Shown here one piece after another: positions 26,951 to 36,963 of a stretch of 50,916 nt of DNA. How positions within the stretch are numbered: the stretch's first letter is position 1; each line of letters opens with the position of its first letter. The DNA is taken from NCBI GenBank assembly GCA_015272215.1, contig JACYMD010000072.1, positions 1 to 50,916 of the forward strand, read 5' to 3'. Origin of the DNA: Rivularia sp. T60_A2020_040. GTDB taxonomy: Bacteria > Cyanobacteriota > Cyanobacteriia > Cyanobacteriales > Nostocaceae. The position numbers and the translations under genes are program-made. The notes under the pieces are model-generated. The model ran no database searches. It was not told the origin of the DNA and saw only the letters and a program-made list of their open reading frames with translations.

Positions 26951-28819
26951 ATGAGAATTTTAATAGTTGAGGATGACGAGTGTATTGCCAAAGCTTTAGA
27001 AAACATTCTGAGCAATCAACACTATATGGTAGATATTGCAGATAGTGGGTTGCTCGGCTGGGAGTTTGTCGAGACTTTCACCTATGACTTAATTTTGCTT
27101 GATGTTATCCTACCCGAACTCGATGGCATCAAATTTTGTCAGAAGTTACGACAACATAATTATCAAATGCCTGTTTTATTATTAACAGCCCAAAACTCCA
27201 GCAATGACAAAGTTTTGGGATTAGATGCGGGAGCAGATGATTATGTGGTCAAACCTTTTGAAATAACAGAATTATTGGCTCGGATTCGGGTTTTATTGCG
27301 TCGTAAAAATACGCCGATACAAACAGTTTTACAATGGGAAAGCCTGTGTCTTAACCCTGGTAGTACAGAAGTTACTTATAACGGTCATTTGCTCAATCTA
27401 ACTCCCAAAGAATATCGGTTGTTGGAGCTTTTTCTTCGTAACCGTAATATTGTGTTTAATAGAAGTGATATTTTAGACCATTTGTGGTCTATGGACGAAG
27501 CACCTAAAGAAGATACAGTTACTGCTCACATTAAAGGTTTACGGCAGAAAATGACCAGAGCCGGAGCGCCGAATGATTTGATTGAAACTGTTTATGGTTT
27601 GGGTTATCGCCTCAAAGATGTTGCAAACGATAAAGTAAAATTTTCTGGGGATAAGCATCAATATAAACCGAATAAACTAAGCAATAAACAACAGCAAACT
27701 AAAGAAGCATTAACTAAATTATGGGAAAAGCTGAAAGTACAAAGTATTGAAAGTGTAGAAGTTTTAGAGCAAGCTGTTAGTGCATTATTAGAGAATACTT
27801 TAGAGGAAGAATTAAGAGAAAAAGCCCAAAAAGTCGCGCACAAATTGGCTGGAGGTTTAGGAATTTTTAGTTTTTCTCAAGGTTCTGATCTAGCTAGAGA
27901 AATAGAACAAATTTTCAAGTCACAACTCAATTTAAACCGAACTCAGGGACTTTATTTGAGAAAATTAGTCAAGCGTTTACAAGAGGAAATTAAACAGCCT
28001 GCCTTTAAACAATCTCAAAAAACTTTGCAGTGTGAGAAATCTTCTGTAATGGTGATAATTGATGATGATGAAAAACTAGTCCATAGCATGATTAAATTGG
28101 CTGTTGCATCGGGAATGCAAATAGAATTGGTCAGAGATTTATTGGCAGCAAAAGAAGCATTAATTAAGCCGAAAATTGATGTAGTTTTACTGAGTATTTC
28201 CCTTGCCAAGACAAGCGAAGACAGTCTGAATCAACTTGCCAAATTAACGAATTGTTCCACACCACCAATCCCAGTAATACTATCCACAACTGATGATAGT
28301 TTAGCTAATCGGGTAAAATTGTCGCGATTATTTACTCATATATTTTTACAAAAAACATTACTTCCCGAACATTTATTAAAACTGATTTCTCAGGTATTGA
28401 CACAAAGCCGCTCCCAAGTTGGCAAAGTTATGGTGGTAGATGACGATCCACAAATTTTAAGTTTAATCAGGGAATTATTAGAACCTTGTGGACTAAAACT
28501 TTCTACATTAAATGAGCCATTATGCTTCTGGGATCTTTTAATGAAAAATTCCCCAGATTTACTGATTCTTGATGTGGAAATGCCTCATATTAATGGTATT
28601 GATTTGTGTCAAGTGGTTAGAAATGAACCACGTTGGAGTGGATTACCTATTGTGTTTCTCACAGTTCATAATGATGCTGAGACTATACAAAAAGTTTTTA
28701 ATGCAGGTGCTAACGAATGTTTGAGCAAGTCTATTGTTGGACCAGAATTAGTGACTCATATATTCAATCGCTTAGAGCGAATCAAATTATTTCAAACTAT
28801 TAATGGTGTAACTAATTAG
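26951..28819 (+). CDS. rfpB: Far-red response regulator with winged-helix domain, HPt and receivers
   Basis: A 622-residue regulator and the predicted transcription activator of the cluster. Order seen: receiver (1-115; Asp51 in LLDVILPELDG), OmpR/PhoB winged-helix domain (125-225; LTPKEYRLLELFLRN), an HPt-like helical domain with His297 in AHKLAGGLG, a degenerate receiver (about 370-490, no normal phospho-Asp) and a final receiver (495-615; Asp541 in LILDVEMP). RfpB of FaRLiP clusters is the DNA-binding output; the internal HPt and multiple receivers suggest a phosphorelay. GAGG lies 11 bases before the ATG. rfpA follows after 53 bases. Confidence 0.9.
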   Translation: MRILIVEDDECIAKALENILSNQHYMVDIADSGLLGWEFVETFTYDLILLDVILPELDGIKFCQKLRQHNYQMPVLLLTAQNSSNDKVLGLDAGADDYVVKPFEITELLARIRVLLRRKNTPIQTVLQWESLCLNPGSTEVTYNGHLLNLTPKEYRLLELFLRNRNIVFNRSDILDHLWSMDEAPKEDTVTAHIKGLRQKMTRAGAPNDLIETVYGLGYRLKDVANDKVKFSGDKHQYKPNKLSNKQQQTKEALTKLWEKLKVQSIESVEVLEQAVSALLENTLEEELREKAQKVAHKLAGGLGIFSFSQGSDLAREIEQIFKSQLNLNRTQGLYLRKLVKRLQEEIKQPAFKQSQKTLQCEKSSVMVIIDDDEKLVHSMIKLAVASGMQIELVRDLLAAKEALIKPKIDVVLLSISLAKTSEDSLNQLAKLTNCSTPPIPVILSTTDDSLANRVKLSRLFTHIFLQKTLLPEHLLKLISQVLTQSRSQVGKVMVVDDDPQILSLIRELLEPCGLKLSTLNEPLCFWDLLMKNSPDLLILDVEMPHINGIDLCQVVRNEPRWSGLPIVFLTVHNDAETIQKVFNAGANECLSKSIVGPELVTHIFNRLERIKLFQTINGVTN

Positions 28820-28872
28820 CAAATATTTTGATTTTTCATCTTGTAATTTAGATTTTTTGATCTTTATAGATA

Positions 28873-31434
28873 ATGCAGTTTAATCACCCACGTCCCCAAA
28901 GTTCAGATAAATCATCCAACAGTGGTGAACAATCAATTGCTTCTGTTGAGGTACTTCTACACCGGATGATCACTAGGATTCGTCAATCTTTGGAATTACC
29001 AGCAATCCTCACCGGAACAGTCACAGAAGTACGTACATTATTGCAAACAGACCGAGTTAAAGTGTATCGTTTTGATGCAGATGGTAGTGGAAAAGTAGTC
29101 GCTGAATCAGTTATTCAACAACGTTTACCATCGCTTTTAGGACAACATTTTCCCGCAGAAGATATTCCACCCGAAGCACGTGAATTATTTATCAAAGCAC
29201 GTCAGCGTTCAATTGTAGATTTAGCTACACAACAAATTGGCGTAAGTCCATTAAATGATCCCGAAACTGGAGAGTCAATCGCTGATGATATTCGCTTTCG
29301 TCCTGTAGACCCCTGTCATGTAGAATATCTCACATCAATGGGTGTACAGTCCTCTTTAGTCGTGCCGATTTTTCATCGCGAGCAATTATGGGGATTATTA
29401 GTATCTCATCATAGTTCCCCACGACTGGTAACACAACGAGAATTACACATTGTCCAGCTAGTTGTAGATCAATTATCCATCGCGATCGCCCAAAGTACCC
29501 TACTAGAACAAACCCGCGCTCAAGCAGCACAAGAAGCGATGATTAACCGAGTCACCAAGCTGCTACATTCTATGACAGAAATGCAGTTGCAACAGGCTTT
29601 GGAATTAACTGTCAATGGTTTGCAAGCGGCGGCTGGCAGAATTTACATAGTTCCGCAAAATCCTCAAGAGCAAGCACAATTGTTTGTTTGTGGGCAGTGG
29701 GAATTTAATCAAACTGGAGAAAAATTTGAGGAACATCCGACTTGGCAACAATGGTTAGAGGAGCAAGTAACTTTCTGTAATGGAATTCAAGCTCGGATAA
29801 TTCCAGATTTACATCAAGTTGCTTTACCAAAGTATTTAGAAACGGTTTTTTTCGACAATAAAATTCGCAACTTGCTAGTTATCGAACTGCAATCCCGACA
29901 GCAGAAATTAGGCTATTTGAGTATTTTTCGCCACGAAATTCAGGTTGAAACTTTATGGGGCAGAAAACGCGATCGCGACGATCCGCGACAACAGCGCCCG
30001 ATAGTATCTTTTGAGACATGGCGAGAATTAAAACAAGGTCAAGTGCAGCAATGGACTTCAGCAGAAATTGAACTTGCTTTAGCTTTGGGTAGTCACTTTG
30101 CTACGGCAATTCATCAATACGAACTGTATCAACAAGTCTATGCTCTGAATGTTGATTTGGAACGAGATATCCAAGAACGCAAACAAGCAGAGTTAAAAAT
30201 TTCTGCCTTGAATGCCGAATTAGAACAGCGAGTGCAAGAACGAACAGCAGAATTACGCAGAGAAATCAGCGAACGCGAACAAGCAAAAGCCTCACTTGAA
30301 CGCTTGAGTCGGCAAAGTGGGTTAATTTTAAACTCCGCAGGTGAGGGAATTTACGGATTAAATGCCCAAGGTAAACTGACTTTTGTGAACCCAGCAGCAG
30401 CAAGAATGTTGGGATATCGGGTAGAAGAATTGATTGTTTCAATCGCCAATAAGAATTTAGATTCTTACCCAAGCTACATTCTTTCGGAATTTCCACATCA
30501 GTCCGAAGAAAGATTTATGCACAGGATATTGAATCATTCTAAGCCAGACGGAAGTCCTTATCCTTGGGAAGAAAATCCGATTTATGCCACATTAAAAACT
30601 GGTGCAGTGCAGCATATTGTTGACGACACATTCTACCGTCGAAATGGAACAAAATTCCCCGTAGAGTATGTTAGTACACCAATTTTAGAAAAGAATCAGA
30701 TTGTAGGTGCTGTTGTAATTTTTAAAGATATTACCGAGCGGCAAATAGTAGAACGAATGAAAAATGAGTTTGTCTCAGTTGTCAGTCACGAATTGCGGAC
30801 ACCCTTAACTTCCATTCGCAGCGCTTTAGGTTTACTTTCCCATGGTTCCTTGAACAATCAACCCGCGAAAAGTCAACGGATGCTGGAAATTGCCTTTGAT
30901 AATACCAATCGTTTAGTGCGTTTAATTAATGACATTCTTGATATTGAACGGATTAATTCTGGCAAAGTAACGATGGAAAAACAAAATTGCAATGCCGCAG
31001 AATTGATGATACAAGCAGTAGATGAAATGCGAGCAATGGCTGAGAAAGCAGAAATCAAACTTGCGTTGAAACCTTTTGAAGTACAATTATGGGCAGACCC
31101 AGATCGAATCATTCAAACATTAACTAATTTACTCAGCAATGCAATTAAATTTTCACCACCACATAGTACAGTCTTCCTTGGAGCCAAAGTACAAGATTAT
31201 AAAATATTATTTCAAGTCAAAGATCAAGGTAGAGGAATTCCTGAAGATAAACTCGAAACCATTTTTGACCGTTTTCAACAAGTTGATGCTTCTAATTCTC
31301 GACATCAAGGAGGTACGGGTTTAGGATTAGCAATTTGTCGCAGTATTGTGCAACAACACGGTGGCAAAATCTGGGTTGAAAGTATTTTAGGTCGTAGTAG
31401 TACTTTTTACTTCACATTACCTCTTAAGGAGTAA
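28873..31434 (+). CDS. rfpA: Red/far-red phytochrome histidine kinase
   Basis: An 853-residue photosensor kinase. A bilin-binding GAF (about 20-215) has Cys148-His149 in RPVDPCHVEYLTSMGV, the usual chromophore attachment; a PHY domain follows (215-415) with a tongue-like WGRKR...VSFETW stretch. A coiled linker, a PAS domain (480-620), HisKA with His639 in VVSHELRTPL, and an ATPase domain with NLLSNAIKF and GGTGLGLAI complete it. It lacks the N-terminal PAS/knot of canonical phytochromes, as reported for RfpA. It should control RfpC/RfpB by red/far-red state. There is no clear ribosome binding site at the ATG. It lies between rfpB and rfpC. Confidence 0.93.
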   Translation: MQFNHPRPQSSDKSSNSGEQSIASVEVLLHRMITRIRQSLELPAILTGTVTEVRTLLQTDRVKVYRFDADGSGKVVAESVIQQRLPSLLGQHFPAEDIPPEARELFIKARQRSIVDLATQQIGVSPLNDPETGESIADDIRFRPVDPCHVEYLTSMGVQSSLVVPIFHREQLWGLLVSHHSSPRLVTQRELHIVQLVVDQLSIAIAQSTLLEQTRAQAAQEAMINRVTKLLHSMTEMQLQQALELTVNGLQAAAGRIYIVPQNPQEQAQLFVCGQWEFNQTGEKFEEHPTWQQWLEEQVTFCNGIQARIIPDLHQVALPKYLETVFFDNKIRNLLVIELQSRQQKLGYLSIFRHEIQVETLWGRKRDRDDPRQQRPIVSFETWRELKQGQVQQWTSAEIELALALGSHFATAIHQYELYQQVYALNVDLERDIQERKQAELKISALNAELEQRVQERTAELRREISEREQAKASLERLSRQSGLILNSAGEGIYGLNAQGKLTFVNPAAARMLGYRVEELIVSIANKNLDSYPSYILSEFPHQSEERFMHRILNHSKPDGSPYPWEENPIYATLKTGAVQHIVDDTFYRRNGTKFPVEYVSTPILEKNQIVGAVVIFKDITERQIVERMKNEFVSVVSHELRTPLTSIRSALGLLSHGSLNNQPAKSQRMLEIAFDNTNRLVRLINDILDIERINSGKVTMEKQNCNAAELMIQAVDEMRAMAEKAEIKLALKPFEVQLWADPDRIIQTLTNLLSNAIKFSPPHSTVFLGAKVQDYKILFQVKDQGRGIPEDKLETIFDRFQQVDASNSRHQGGTGLGLAICRSIVQQHGGKIWVESILGRSSTFYFTLPLKE

Positions 31435-31515
31435 GAAGTAAGGAGTAAGGAGTAAGGAGTGTTTTCAAACTCATTACTCACTAATATCTAAATAATATAT
31501 CAATTTAATTCTGTC

Positions 31516-31657
31516 TAGTAGTTCTTTTCATTAATTTTGATGGGTAATCGTTCGTAGTGGGAGCGTCTCGCTCCCTGGTAGCCAAAGGGCGAGCTTTCCG
31601 GCTCGCACTACCAATTACCAATTTATGACCCCGCATAATTAATGAAAAGCACTACTA
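31516..31657. mobile_element. MITE-like element between rfpA and rfpC
   Basis: A 142-base element with 21-base inverted ends that differ at two positions; the cores are TTTTCATTAATT (31525-31536) and AATTAATGAAAA (31637-31648), flanked by TAGTAGT and ACTACTA. Inner hairpins are GGGAGC/GCTCCC and GGCGAGC/GCTCGC. No transposase is present. It fills most of the rfpA-rfpC gap. Confidence 0.8.
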
Positions 31658-31787
31658 TTAGTCCATCAAGGGAACTTTGCCTGGGGTTTATGCAATTTTA
31701 CACTCACTATTCACTACTCTCTACTCCCCACCCCATAATCATGACCTTTTCAGCTAACACGGCACCTATTTATTAATAAAAAAAAAT

Positions 31788-32156
31788 ATGACCAAACGTA
31801 TTTTAATCGTTGATGATGATCGAGATATTCGAGAAGCCACTCAAATGTGTTTAGAAATTTTAGGTGAATGGGAAGTTCTGAGTGCTGCTTCCGGTAAAGA
31901 AGGTTTAGTTACAGCCGCAGCAGAGCAACCTGATGCGATTCTTCTAGATGTAATGATGCCAGAGATGGACGGGTTGACAACTTTTGAGAAACTACAAGAG
32001 AATCCGATTACCAAAAATATTCCTGTGATTTTACTTACAGCAAAAGCTCAACCTGCCGAAAAGCGTCATTTTACTCAACTTTGTGTTGCCGGAGTTATAA
32101 CCAAACCTTACGATCCGTTTACTTTGGCTCACGAAATTACTCAAGTTTTGCAATGA
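31788..32156 (+). CDS. rfpC: CheY-like receiver
   Basis: A 122-residue stand-alone receiver. The acidic pocket (VDDD, 8-11), phospho-acceptor Asp54 in ILLDVMMPEMDG, the T of LLTAKAQ and the Lys of ITKPYDPF are all present, so it should be phosphorylated normally. RfpC in FaRLiP clusters is the CheY-type intermediate between RfpA and RfpB. It sits downstream of rfpA beyond a MITE-like element. There is no clear ribosome binding site. A second, degenerate copy follows. Confidence 0.88.
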   Translation: MTKRILIVDDDRDIREATQMCLEILGEWEVLSAASGKEGLVTAAAEQPDAILLDVMMPEMDGLTTFEKLQENPITKNIPVILLTAKAQPAEKRHFTQLCVAGVITKPYDPFTLAHEITQVLQ

Positions 32157-32306
32157 GAATTGTATTTTCTTCATGGGTTATTCATACTTTTTACTTACCC
32201 TACAAGGTGAAGCTGGCTAACAAATCACCGAAAATAATTCAACAAGTATCCACCAGCGGGAGTTGGTAGCCAGAAAATACTTGGCACCCACGGGTAAATG
32301 TAAATA

Positions 32307-32699
32307 GTGAACCACCGACGTATCCTACTAATTATTGAAAATGTAGATGCAATACAGGAAGTTACTCAGGTTTGCTTAGAAACAATAGCAGGCTGTTCGG
32401 TTGTAATCACGAACTCCCTAAATGAAGCTATTGCCAAAGCTACAACCGAACAAGCTGATGCAATTATTTTGGATTTGAATGAAATTATATTTGATTTTGA
32501 TTGCAATACCATATTGCAAGAGTTGCAGAATAAACCGACTACTCAGCAAATTCCGATAATTTTATTAACTTCTACAGAACAGTATCAAGAATTGTCTCAA
32601 TTAACCGAACTTGGAGTAACGGCAGCCATTATCAAGCCTTTTGATTTATTAACCTTAGCTAGACAAGTCGCGGTTGCACTGAATTGGGAATATTCATAA
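32307..32699 (+). CDS. Degenerate RfpC-like receiver
   Basis: A 130-residue receiver-fold protein, likely a diverged duplicate of rfpC: both share the pattern RILLI/RILIV at the start, QVCLETI/QMCLEIL and the C-terminal I-K-P-F/Y-D-x-x-T-L-A. The acidic pocket is broken (LIIENVD instead of VDDD), while Asp56 in ILDLNEI is kept but followed by an altered loop. Poor phosphorylation is predicted, so it might act as a phosphate-independent partner or be decaying. It starts at a GTG without a ribosome binding site, 150 bases after rfpC; a 7-bp inverted repeat CTGGCTA/TAGCCAG spans the gap. Confidence 0.75.
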   Translation: MNHRRILLIIENVDAIQEVTQVCLETIAGCSVVITNSLNEAIAKATTEQADAIILDLNEIIFDFDCNTILQELQNKPTTQQIPIILLTSTEQYQELSQLTELGVTAAIIKPFDLLTLARQVAVALNWEYS

Positions 32700-33193
32700 C
32701 TGAATTTGCCGTATTTTATTTAAATAAATATTTACATAAATGTAAGCTTTTGTAAATATAATCTTCTTCTTCATAAGTTCTTCAGAACTTTTATTTATTC
32801 TCCAAATAGCAACTAATCTATTGCTGATAAAATTCATCATAAATCATCAACAAATTGGAATTTATATCATTAGTAAATCAGAAGTAGATACTTTCTCAAA
32901 TGCTAATAATAGATATATTTTCTCAAAAGTTGAATGTTCTGTTGAAATTCTTTGATTACATTGTCAACCATGAATTTGAGATTTGAGATTTGAGATTTGG
33001 AGAATACTGCATTGCGTTCCGACTTTTTGAACAGCAAGTATCGGGGTTTTGAATTAAATAATTCAACTTTAAACTTCCTTCTTGCATAAAAAAATCACCA
33101 GCCCCTGGATTATTTTCCCGATCAATCTAAAATCCTAAATCTAAAATCTAAAATTTCGTGACCTCTACCCTAGACTCAGGAGCCATTAATTAA
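32700..33193. promoter_or_regulatory. Upstream region of chlF
   Basis: This 494-base gap has no gene. Near its left end (32729-32757) are overlapping TTTACA/TGTAAA half-sites: a TTACAT-AA-ATGTAA palindrome (32732-32745) and a 10-bp-period direct repeat TGTAA (32741 and 32751). Heptamer arrays of TTGAGAT (about 32977-32999) and CTAAAAT (about 33128-33153) follow. The chlF promoter is expected here. Confidence 0.5.
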
Positions 33194-34294
33194 ATGGTAC
33201 AGTCTGAATTACAACGCACAATTACGACCTCAAGCCATAGTGATTTGGTCGATAAACATCAAAATCAAAACAATCTTGTAGAAAGAAGCGATTTCTCTTT
33301 GGTATGGGAAAGATTTTGTGAATGGGTAACTAGCACCGATAATCGTCTGTATATTGGCTGGTTTGGGCTAGTGATGATACCGACTCTTTCCATTGCCGCA
33401 ATTGTTTTTATAATTGCCTTTATTGCTGCTCCTCCCGTAGATATGACTGGCTGGGGAGAACCAATTTCTGGTTCTTTGTTACAAGGAAATAACATTATTA
33501 CTGCTGCGGTTGTTCCCACATCAGCAGCGATTGGACTGCACTTTTACCCTGTTTGGGCAGCAGCATCCTTTGAGGAATGGTTGTGCAATGGAGGTCCATA
33601 TCAGCTGATTGTACTGCATTTTTTGATTGGCATCTATTGCTATCAAGATCGGGAATGGGAGTTGAGCTATCGTTTGGGAATGCGTCCTTGGATTAGTTTA
33701 GCTTTCTCTGCTCCAGTCAGTGCCACAGCAGCAGTGCTGTTAGTTTATCCAATTGGACAAGGAGGGTTTTGTGAGGGAATGCCTTTAGGAATTTCGGGGA
33801 CTTTCTATTTCATGTTCAAGCTACAAGCTGAACACAATTTTCTGATGAATCCATTTCACATGATTGGAGTAGTTGGAGTTTTGGGAGGGGCATTCTTGAG
33901 CGCTATGCATGGTTCTTTAGTCACTTCGACTCTAAACTTTCCCAGAGAACATCGTCACAAACAATCAAGTTACAATTTCATGGCAGCCCATAATTATTTG
34001 GGAAGGCTTCTCTGGCATCGCTTGAGCTTCATAAACAAGCGCAATTTGCATTTGTTATTAGCAATTGTGCCGGTGGTAGGAATTTGGTCTGCGGCTTTGG
34101 GTGTCGTTTCTATGGCATTTAATATCAATGGCTTGAATTTTAATCAGCACATACACGATAGCCAAGGGCGAGTAATCAATAGCTGGGCAGACTCGATTAG
34201 CTGGGCTGATTTAGGAATAGAAGTAATGGACGAAGGCAAAATTTACTCTTTCCCCTTGGATTTATCATCTCAAATAGTAATGCCTGTGAAGTAA
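33194..34294 (+). CDS. chlF: Chlorophyll f synthase, super-rogue D1
   Basis: A 366-residue D1 homologue that makes chlorophyll f by light-driven oxidation. Numbering is 24 ahead of D1. The diagnostic Gln151-Asp152 (D1 127-128, in CYQDREW) is present; TyrZ (Tyr185), His214 and His222 are kept. Mn-cluster positions are altered: Asp170 is Glu194, His332 and His337 are Asp and Tyr, and the C-terminal Ala344 is Ser ([16 protein letters not shown]), so water oxidation is not expected. An N-terminal extension of about 24 residues is unlike normal D1. AGGAG lies 11 bases before the ATG. It is followed by psaA2 on the same strand. Confidence 0.96.
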   Translation: MVQSELQRTITTSSHSDLVDKHQNQNNLVERSDFSLVWERFCEWVTSTDNRLYIGWFGLVMIPTLSIAAIVFIIAFIAAPPVDMTGWGEPISGSLLQGNNIITAAVVPTSAAIGLHFYPVWAAASFEEWLCNGGPYQLIVLHFLIGIYCYQDREWELSYRLGMRPWISLAFSAPVSATAAVLLVYPIGQGGFCEGMPLGISGTFYFMFKLQAEHNFLMNPFHMIGVVGVLGGAFLSAMHGSLVTSTLNFPREHRHKQSSYNFMAAHNYLGRLLWHRLSFINKRNLHLLLAIVPVVGIWSAALGVVSMAFNINGLNFNQHIHDSQGRVINSWADSISWADLGIEVMDEGKIYSFPLDLSSQIVMPVK

Positions 34295-34410
34295 TTAGAG
34301 TCTGGTGAATAACGATGAAAGATTTATTTATCAAGTCTTTGGGGCTATCACCTTGATGAAAAAATACAAGATATTCCCCCCAACCCTATTGCAAAAAGGA
34401 GGCAATGATT

Positions 34411-36777
34411 ATGACAATAACTCCAGAGCGAGAGCAAAAAGTAAAAATAGTAGTCGATAAAGATCCGGTGCCTACTTCTTTTGAGAAGTGGTCAAAACCA
34501 GGACACTTTGATCGCTCCCTTGCTAGAGGTCCGAAAACCACAACTTGGATTTGGAATCTGCACGCTCTTGCTCATGATTTCGATACTCATACCAGTGACT
34601 TAGAAGATGTATCTCGCAAAATCTTCGCTGCTCATTTTGGACATTTAGCAGTGATTTTTATCTGGTTGAGCGGGATGTATTTTCATGGGGCAAATTTTTC
34701 CAATTTTGAATCTTGGATGACAAATCCCACTGGTATTAAACCAAGCGCTCAAGTAGTTTGGCCTATATTTGGTCAAGAAATTTTGAATGCCGATATGGGT
34801 GATGGCTTCCACGGGATTCAAATCACCTCTGGACTTTTCCAGTTGTGGCGGGGTGCTGGATTTACAAATGCGTTCCAATTATACTGCACAGCAATTGGAG
34901 CCTTGGTAATGGCAGCATTGATGCTATTTGCTGGTTGGTTCCACTATCACAAACGCGCTCCCAAATTAGAATGGTTTCAGAATGTTGAGTCGATGTTAAA
35001 TCATCACTTGGCTGGACTTTTAGGTTTGGGTTCCTTGGGCTGGTGCGGACACCTAATTCATGTTTCTTTACCCACTAACAAGCTGTTGGATGCTGGGGTA
35101 GCTCTTAAGGATATTCCTCTACCTCATGAGTTCATTCTGAATGCTAGCTTGATGGGAAGGTTATATCCCGGTGTTGATTGGGGTTTTATGAGTGGAGTGG
35201 TACCATTCTTTACTTTGAATTGGGATAGATACAAAGAATTTCTGACATTTAACGGTGGTTTGAATCCGGTAACTGGCGGTTTGTGGTTAACAGATATAGC
35301 ACACCATCACTTAGCTATAGCTGTAATGTTCATTGTTGCCGGTCATATGTACCGCACTAATTGGGGTATTGGTCATAATATCAAGCTCATGCTTGATGAC
35401 CTGAAAAGTCCGAATATGCTGCCATTTTTGAGCTTTATTGGTCCTAGAGGTCATAAAGGTCTTTACCAAGTCCTGACAACTTCCTGGCACGCTCAGTTAT
35501 CACTCAATTTGGCAATGTTGGGTTCTCTAAGTATCATCATTGCCCATCATATGTATGCAATGCCGCCCTATCCGTATTTGGCAACAGACTATGCCACGGT
35601 TTTATCTCTGTTCACGCATCATATATGGATTGGAGGGTTTTTAATAGTCGGTGCCGCCGCTCATGCAGCAATTTATATGGTGCGAGACTATGACCCGGAA
35701 GTAAATAATAACAATGTACTAGACCGCGTAATTCGACATCGAGATGCAATTATCTCTCACCTGGCTTGGGTATGTCAGTTCCTCGGCTTCCACAGCTTTG
35801 CAATTTATTGTCACAACGACACAATGCGGGCTTTTGGTCGTCCTCAAGATATGTTCTCGGATACGGGAATTCAATTGCAGCCTATTTTTGCTCAGTGGAT
35901 ACAACATATTCACACAATGGCAATTGGAAATCTGGGATTGCAAGCGGCTACACCTTTGGGCAATATGTTTGGGGGCTTGCACAATTTACAAACCTCTGGA
36001 TTGGGAGTAACGGCTCCAGGTTTGCACGAGCCTGTAAGTTATGCCTTTGGCGGCGGTATTCTTGCCGTAGGTGGTAAAGTGGCAATGATGCCTATACCTT
36101 TGGGAACGGCTGATTTCTTAATCCACCACATCCACGCTTTTACAATTCACGTCACCGTATTAGTTCTGCTCAAAGGTGTATTATTTGCCCGTAGTTCCCG
36201 GTTAATTCCAGATAAAGCAAACCTTGGTTTCCGCTTTCCTTGCGATGGTCCAGGTCGCGGGGGTACTTGTCAAGTCTCTGCTTGGGACCATGTATTCTTG
36301 GGACTTTTCTGGATGTATAATTCCCTGTCCATGGTAATTTTCCACTTCTTTTGGAAGATGCAATCGGATGTGTGGGGGACGGTTGATGGCAATGGGGTAG
36401 TCACTCACATTACTGGTGGCAACTTTGCCATGTCATCGATTACCAATAATGGTTGGTTGCGGGACTTTCTTTGGGCGCAATCTTCCCAAGTAATCAATTC
36501 ATACAATACAGCACTTTCTGCATACGGGTTAATGTTCTTGGCTGGACACTTTGTTTTTGGCTTTAGCTTGATGTTCCTATTTAGCGGTCGCGGTTACTGG
36601 CAAGAACTGATTGAATCGATTGTTTGGGCGCACAACAAGTTGAAAATTACTACTGCGATTCAGCCCCGTGCTTTAAGTATCGTTCAAGGTCGGGCTGTGG
36701 GAGCTGCTCACTACCTATTGGGAGGAATTGTTACCACTTGGGCATTCTTCCTAGCGCGAATGAGCGCACTTGGTTGA
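34411..36777 (+). CDS. psaA2: Photosystem I P700 apoprotein A1, far-red paralogue
   Basis: A 788-residue PsaA. The start at 34411 is chosen because AAGGAGG lies 8 bases upstream; an ATG two codons earlier is too close. N-terminal [20 protein letters not shown], eleven membrane helices with paired His ([28 protein letters not shown]) and the FX iron-sulfur loop [13 protein letters not shown] with both cysteines are present. It should bind P700, A0, A1 and FX with PsaB2. It is slightly longer than usual (about 750-755). psaB2 follows after 186 bases containing an inverted repeat. Confidence 0.96.
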   Translation: MTITPEREQKVKIVVDKDPVPTSFEKWSKPGHFDRSLARGPKTTTWIWNLHALAHDFDTHTSDLEDVSRKIFAAHFGHLAVIFIWLSGMYFHGANFSNFESWMTNPTGIKPSAQVVWPIFGQEILNADMGDGFHGIQITSGLFQLWRGAGFTNAFQLYCTAIGALVMAALMLFAGWFHYHKRAPKLEWFQNVESMLNHHLAGLLGLGSLGWCGHLIHVSLPTNKLLDAGVALKDIPLPHEFILNASLMGRLYPGVDWGFMSGVVPFFTLNWDRYKEFLTFNGGLNPVTGGLWLTDIAHHHLAIAVMFIVAGHMYRTNWGIGHNIKLMLDDLKSPNMLPFLSFIGPRGHKGLYQVLTTSWHAQLSLNLAMLGSLSIIIAHHMYAMPPYPYLATDYATVLSLFTHHIWIGGFLIVGAAAHAAIYMVRDYDPEVNNNNVLDRVIRHRDAIISHLAWVCQFLGFHSFAIYCHNDTMRAFGRPQDMFSDTGIQLQPIFAQWIQHIHTMAIGNLGLQAATPLGNMFGGLHNLQTSGLGVTAPGLHEPVSYAFGGGILAVGGKVAMMPIPLGTADFLIHHIHAFTIHVTVLVLLKGVLFARSSRLIPDKANLGFRFPCDGPGRGGTCQVSAWDHVFLGLFWMYNSLSMVIFHFFWKMQSDVWGTVDGNGVVTHITGGNFAMSSITNNGWLRDFLWAQSSQVINSYNTALSAYGLMFLAGHFVFGFSLMFLFSGRGYWQELIESIVWAHNKLKITTAIQPRALSIVQGRAVGAAHYLLGGIVTTWAFFLARMSALG

Positions 36778-36835
36778 ATATAGCTTTCGGCGCTATAAAA
36801 CCCTGAACTGACGCAGGTGAAGCCAGAAACATCAC

Positions 36836-36902
36836 AGAAGTCGGGTTTTGATGAATGTTATAAGAGTGTGACCGATACTTGTATTGTAAAAACCCGACTT
36901 CT
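36836..36902. repeat. 14-bp inverted repeat between psaA2 and psaB2
   Basis: Arms AGAAGTCGGGTTTT (36836-36849) and AAAACCCGACTTCT (36889-36902), the same arms as after psbC2 at 17358-17422. It is a dispersed element in the psaA2-psaB2 gap. Confidence 0.75.
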
Positions 36903-36963
36903 TAACCCTACGAAAAATTCACGTTTTTTTTCTTACTCAAAAACAATCAAACAATGAAAGTGT

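Noticed and set aside
32153-32269. 38-codon frame overlapping the rfpC stop (ATGA)
   Set aside because: No ribosome binding site, no motif, and it lies in the gap with an inverted repeat; probably chance.
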